This document shows positions 61,808-64,000 of a stretch of 64,000 bases of DNA, in pieces. Made by a program: the position numbers and the translations under genes. The DNA lies in NCBI RefSeq assembly GCF_023028105.1, contig NZ_CP095492.1, positions 186,001-250,000 on the forward strand, read 5' to 3'. The notes under the pieces were generated by a model. The model ran no database searches. It was not told the DNA's origin and saw only the letters and a list, made by a program, of their open reading frames with translations. Positions within the stretch are counted from its first letter, which is position 1. The number at the start of each line of letters is the position of its first letter. This stretch comes from Halosolutus gelatinilyticus. GTDB lineage: Archaea > Halobacteriota > Halobacteria > Halobacteriales > Natrialbaceae.

Positions 61808-62338
61808 ATGAGCACTGATCACTATAATATCCCGTGCGGAGAGACTCACCGCGAGGTGCTGTCCGCTGGGACGCGTGCACCGGAGTTTACGCTCCCGACT
61901 ACGCCGGATCAGACAGTTTCACTCAGCGATTTTCACGGTCAGCCGGTCGTCCTTGCGTTCTATCCGGCCGATTGGAGTCCGGTCTGCGGCGACCAGATGT
62001 CGCTGTACAACCAGCTCCTCCCGGAGTTTCAAGCTCACGGGGCGCAACTGCTCGGAATTTCGGTCGACGGCGTCTGGTGTCACCACTCCTTCGGGGAAGA
62101 TCGGAGTCTTCACTTCCCATTGCTCGCAGATTTCGAGCCGAAAGGCGCCGTCGCAAAAGCTTACGGCGTGTATCGCGATGACGTCGGGACAAGCAAGCGG
62201 GCGTTGTTCGTCATCGACGGCGGCGGTATCATTCAGTGGAGCCACGTCTCCCCGGTCGGAATTAATCCGGGTGCCGACGGTATCCTTCGCGAACTCGAAG
62301 CCCTCTCCTCGACCATCGAGGTGGGAGAGAGTCGATGA
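61808..62338 (+). CDS. Peroxiredoxin (AhpC/TSA family, Bcp-like)
   Basis: The 176-residue thiol peroxidase has the fold opening G-T-R-A-P-E-F-T-L-P near residue 21 and F-Y-P-A-D-W-S-P-V-C near residue 51 with the peroxidatic Cys (about residue 60). The usual Thr of the P-x3-T-x2-C motif is Ser here. A second Cys in V-W-C-H-H lies near residue 90, and G-T-S-K-R-A-L-F-V-I-D follows. It should reduce peroxides in the cytoplasm with thioredoxin-like donors. It overlaps the next DsbA-like gene by 4 bases, a likely electron partner. Confidence 0.85.
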   Translation: MSTDHYNIPCGETHREVLSAGTRAPEFTLPTTPDQTVSLSDFHGQPVVLAFYPADWSPVCGDQMSLYNQLLPEFQAHGAQLLGISVDGVWCHHSFGEDRSLHFPLLADFEPKGAVAKAYGVYRDDVGTSKRALFVIDGGGIIQWSHVSPVGINPGADGILRELEALSSTIEVGESR

Positions 62339-62889
62339 GCGGTGGATCGATCCAATCGGACGTCTCCCGATTGGTTGTTCCCGTAAGTGAAGACGACCAC
62401 CGGCAGGGCCCCGACGACGCCGCCGTAACGCTCGTCGAGTACGGCGACTACCAGTGTCCGTATTGCGGTCAGGCGTATCCTGTTATCAAGGAAGTGCAGG
62501 ACCGGTTCGAAGACGACCTGCGATTCGTCTTTCGCAACTTCCCGCTCACCCACGTGCACGAACACGCCCAGCACGCCGCCGAGGCGGCCGAAGCTGCCGG
62601 AGCGCAGGGCGAAGCGGAGTTCTGGGCGATGCACGATCTGCTTTACGAGCATCAGGACGCCCTCGACGACGAGTCGCTGAGTACGTACGCCGACCAACTC
62701 GGTCTCGATTCCGAGCGGTTCCGGCGCGACGTTGAGAGCCACGCCTTCGAAGAGCGAATCCACGAACAGTTCATCGGCGGGGCTCGTTCGGGGGTCAACG
62801 GAACGCCGACGTTTTACATCAACGGTGAACGCTACGACGGGTCGTGGTCGACATCCCTGCTATCGGCTGCGATCCAACGAGCGCTCTAA
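62335..62889 (+). CDS. DsbA-family thioredoxin-like protein (cytoplasmic)
   Basis: The 184-residue protein has C-P-Y-C at residues 41-44, an alpha-helical insertion (H-E-H-A-Q-H-A-A-E-A-A-E) and the cis-Pro region G-T-P-T-F-Y-I-N-G near residue 158. It has no signal peptide or lipobox, so it acts inside the cell and is not an exported disulfide maker. The ATGA overlap with the peroxiredoxin gene suggests that it reduces that enzyme. Its sequence is close to the N-terminal half of the next protein, indicating tandem duplication. Confidence 0.87.
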   Translation: MSGGSIQSDVSRLVVPVSEDDHRQGPDDAAVTLVEYGDYQCPYCGQAYPVIKEVQDRFEDDLRFVFRNFPLTHVHEHAQHAAEAAEAAGAQGEAEFWAMHDLLYEHQDALDDESLSTYADQLGLDSERFRRDVESHAFEERIHEQFIGGARSGVNGTPTFYINGERYDGSWSTSLLSAAIQRAL

Positions 62890-62944
62890 CTTGCGAGATT
62901 CGCGTGATTATCGTCAGCGATGATACCATAAGGAGAGAAAACAG

Positions 62945-64000
62945 ATGAGCCAAGTCGAAACGCCAACGCTAACGATGCCAGTCAGCGGACGCGATCATAT
63001 CCGCGGAACCGACGAGGCTTCGGTGACGCTCGTCCAATACAGCGACTACGAATGCCCGTACTGCGGGGACGCTTACCCAGTCATCCAGCGGATTCAAAAC
63101 CGGGTCGGCACTCGGCTCCGGCTCGTGTTTCGGAACTTTCCGTTAACGCAACAACACCCGCGCGCACAACAGGCAGCGGAAGCTGCCGAGGCTGCGGGCG
63201 CGCAGGGTCGGTTCTGGGAGATGCACGATCTCCTCTATCAACACCAGAACGCACTCGCTCGGGATGATCTCGTCGGGTACGCTGAGCAACTGGATCTCGA
63301 CATCGATCGGTTCACGGACGAGTTAGACGCTGAGACGTACGAAGAACGGATCCAAGAGGACATGCTGAGCGGCGTGCGCAGCGGCGTGAACGGAGTTCCG
63401 ACCTTTTACATTAACGGTGAGCGCTACGATGGCCCACTCACGTTTGACTCGTTACTCGCGACGATCGCGAGCGCAGGAAACCTGACCGATATCGAACGCT
63501 CGATGCAACTAGAGAATCGAGAGCTTCGAGAGACGATCGACAGATCCCGCCTGGGCGCGCCCGCAGCCGGCGAAGCGGTTCGCGATCGGTTTTCTGCGGA
63601 TGAAATTTTCCAACGCGTAACGGCGACCGCCTACGAAGATGTCGAACGGAGCAAACAACTGCTGTTCTTCAGCGGCCTCGCTGCCGGTCTCAGCGTCGGG
63701 GGGACGTTCCTCGCGCGAGCAGCCATGACGACGGCCTATCCGGACGACCCAACCGGGATGGGAAACCTCCTCTATCCGATCGGCTTCGTCATTATCGTTC
63801 TCGGGAACTACCAGTTGTTCACCGAAAACACGCTAACACCGGTCACACTCGTCCTGACGCGATTCGCAAGCCTTCCACAGCTCCTTCGCCTCTGGATGAT
63901 CGTTCTCGCCGCGAACGTCATCGGTGCGGGAATCGTCGCGTATCTTCTCGCCACGACGAGCGTCTTTCCCCCGGCGACCGCCGAGACGGCCCAGCAATTC
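62945..64000 (+). CDS. DsbA domain fused to FNT (formate/nitrite transporter) domain, partial at window end
   Basis: About 351 residues are open to the window end. Residues 15-175 are a DsbA-like thioredoxin domain with C-P-Y-C at 37-40 and G-V-P-T-F-Y-I-N-G near residue 152. A charged linker (about 180-230) leads to a membrane part. Its first helix begins L-L-F-F-S-G-L-A-A-G-L near residue 238, followed by L-G-N-Y-Q-L-F-T-E-N-T-L-T-P-V, a formate/nitrite-transporter (YfdC-like) signature, and at least one more helix. The remainder lies outside the window. The fusion ties a thiol-disulfide module to a channel for small anions such as formate, nitrite or hydrosulfide. AGGAGA lies about 10 bases before the ATG. 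The gap after the previous gene is 55 bases. Confidence 0.85.
   Translation, partial: MSQVETPTLTMPVSGRDHIRGTDEASVTLVQYSDYECPYCGDAYPVIQRIQNRVGTRLRLVFRNFPLTQQHPRAQQAAEAAEAAGAQGRFWEMHDLLYQHQNALARDDLVGYAEQLDLDIDRFTDELDAETYEERIQEDMLSGVRSGVNGVPTFYINGERYDGPLTFDSLLATIASAGNLTDIERSMQLENRELRETIDRSRLGAPAAGEAVRDRFSADEIFQRVTATAYEDVERSKQLLFFSGLAAGLSVGGTFLARAAMTTAYPDDPTGMGNLLYPIGFVIIVLGNYQLFTENTLTPVTLVLTRFASLPQLLRLWMIVLAANVIGAGIVAYLLATTSVFPPATAETAQQF

Noticed and set aside
1-64000. CRISPR arrays, tRNA and rRNA genes
   Set aside because: No regularly spaced direct repeats, cloverleaf-type sequences or ribosomal RNA segments were recognised by eye on either strand.

Overview
The window is chromosomal DNA of a halophilic archaeon, probably a member of the Natrialbaceae (Natrinema/Haloterrigena-like). 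The signs are GC-rich genes for acidic proteins, Tat lipoprotein signals on the substrate-binding proteins, TATA boxes about 25-30 bases before start codons with little or no leader, HTH-10 (bacterio-opsin-activator type) regulators, a halocyanin, an RdfA/SMC-like (Sph) gene pair and many remnants of haloarchaeal insertion sequences. The genus is inference. No rRNA, tRNA or CRISPR array was seen.

Layout. (1) 0.5-12.3 kb is a nutrient-use cluster: a ceramidase-like amidohydrolase (with an apparent frameshift at its start), a complete Dpp/Opp-type ABC importer (binding protein, two permeases, two ATPases), a D-2-hydroxyacid dehydrogenase and a SelA-like PLP enzyme, interspersed with small membrane proteins. 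A plausible reading is uptake and breakdown of an amide- or peptide-linked amino compound. (2) 12.3-21 kb is a gene graveyard: broken HalOD1, TnpB, integrase, aldehyde dehydrogenase, MocA-like, ABC ATPase and transposase genes. Among them are an intact-looking MNT/HEPN toxin-antitoxin pair, a TupA-like tungstate-binding lipoprotein and a GntP permease. (3) 21-28.7 kb holds a halocyanin-like protein with an altered copper site, a DUF6220 membrane protein, an HTH-10 regulator, a large acidic repeat protein with a PRC-barrel-like end, a PAS/GAF histidine kinase and a UPF0175/DUF3368 toxin-antitoxin pair inserted next to a beheaded transporter/UspA gene. (4) 29.7-43.5 kb is mostly transport and cell physiology: a DUF318 permease with an internal YHS domain, an unusual two-gene unit pairing a family-5 solute-binding lipoprotein with an APC-type secondary permease, a Na+/H+ antiporter, an AI-2E-family exporter, the RdfA-SMC pair, a CNNM/HlyC-like protein and a double UspA protein. 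(5) 44-46.4 kb encodes cytochrome bd oxidase (cydAB). (6) 46.5-53.9 kb is a second accessory region: an FkbM methyltransferase, an AT-rich alpha/beta hydrolase, a membrane-anchored HTH protein, a decayed IS5-type element, a possible MITE, and an SDR gene and a glycosyltransferase gene that are both cut off at one tail-to-tail junction. (7) 53.9-59.6 kb is a second Dpp-type ABC operon, in the order B-C-(DF fused)-A. (8) 60.2-64 kb ends with an NTF2-like protein, small membrane proteins and a redox operon of peroxiredoxin, DsbA-like protein and a DsbA domain fused to a formate/nitrite-transporter (FNT) domain, which runs off the end of the window.

The most unusual things are the DsbA-FNT fusion operon at the right edge, the binding-protein/APC-permease pair at 31.4-34.3 kb, the membrane-tethered HTH protein at 48.8 kb, and the sharp SDR/glycosyltransferase fusion scar at about 52.1 kb. 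Many open frames are broken by single-base shifts. Those in otherwise full-length genes (hydrolase at 0.54 kb, MocA at 18.1 kb, UspA pair at 29.4 kb) could be either real mutations or assembly errors.
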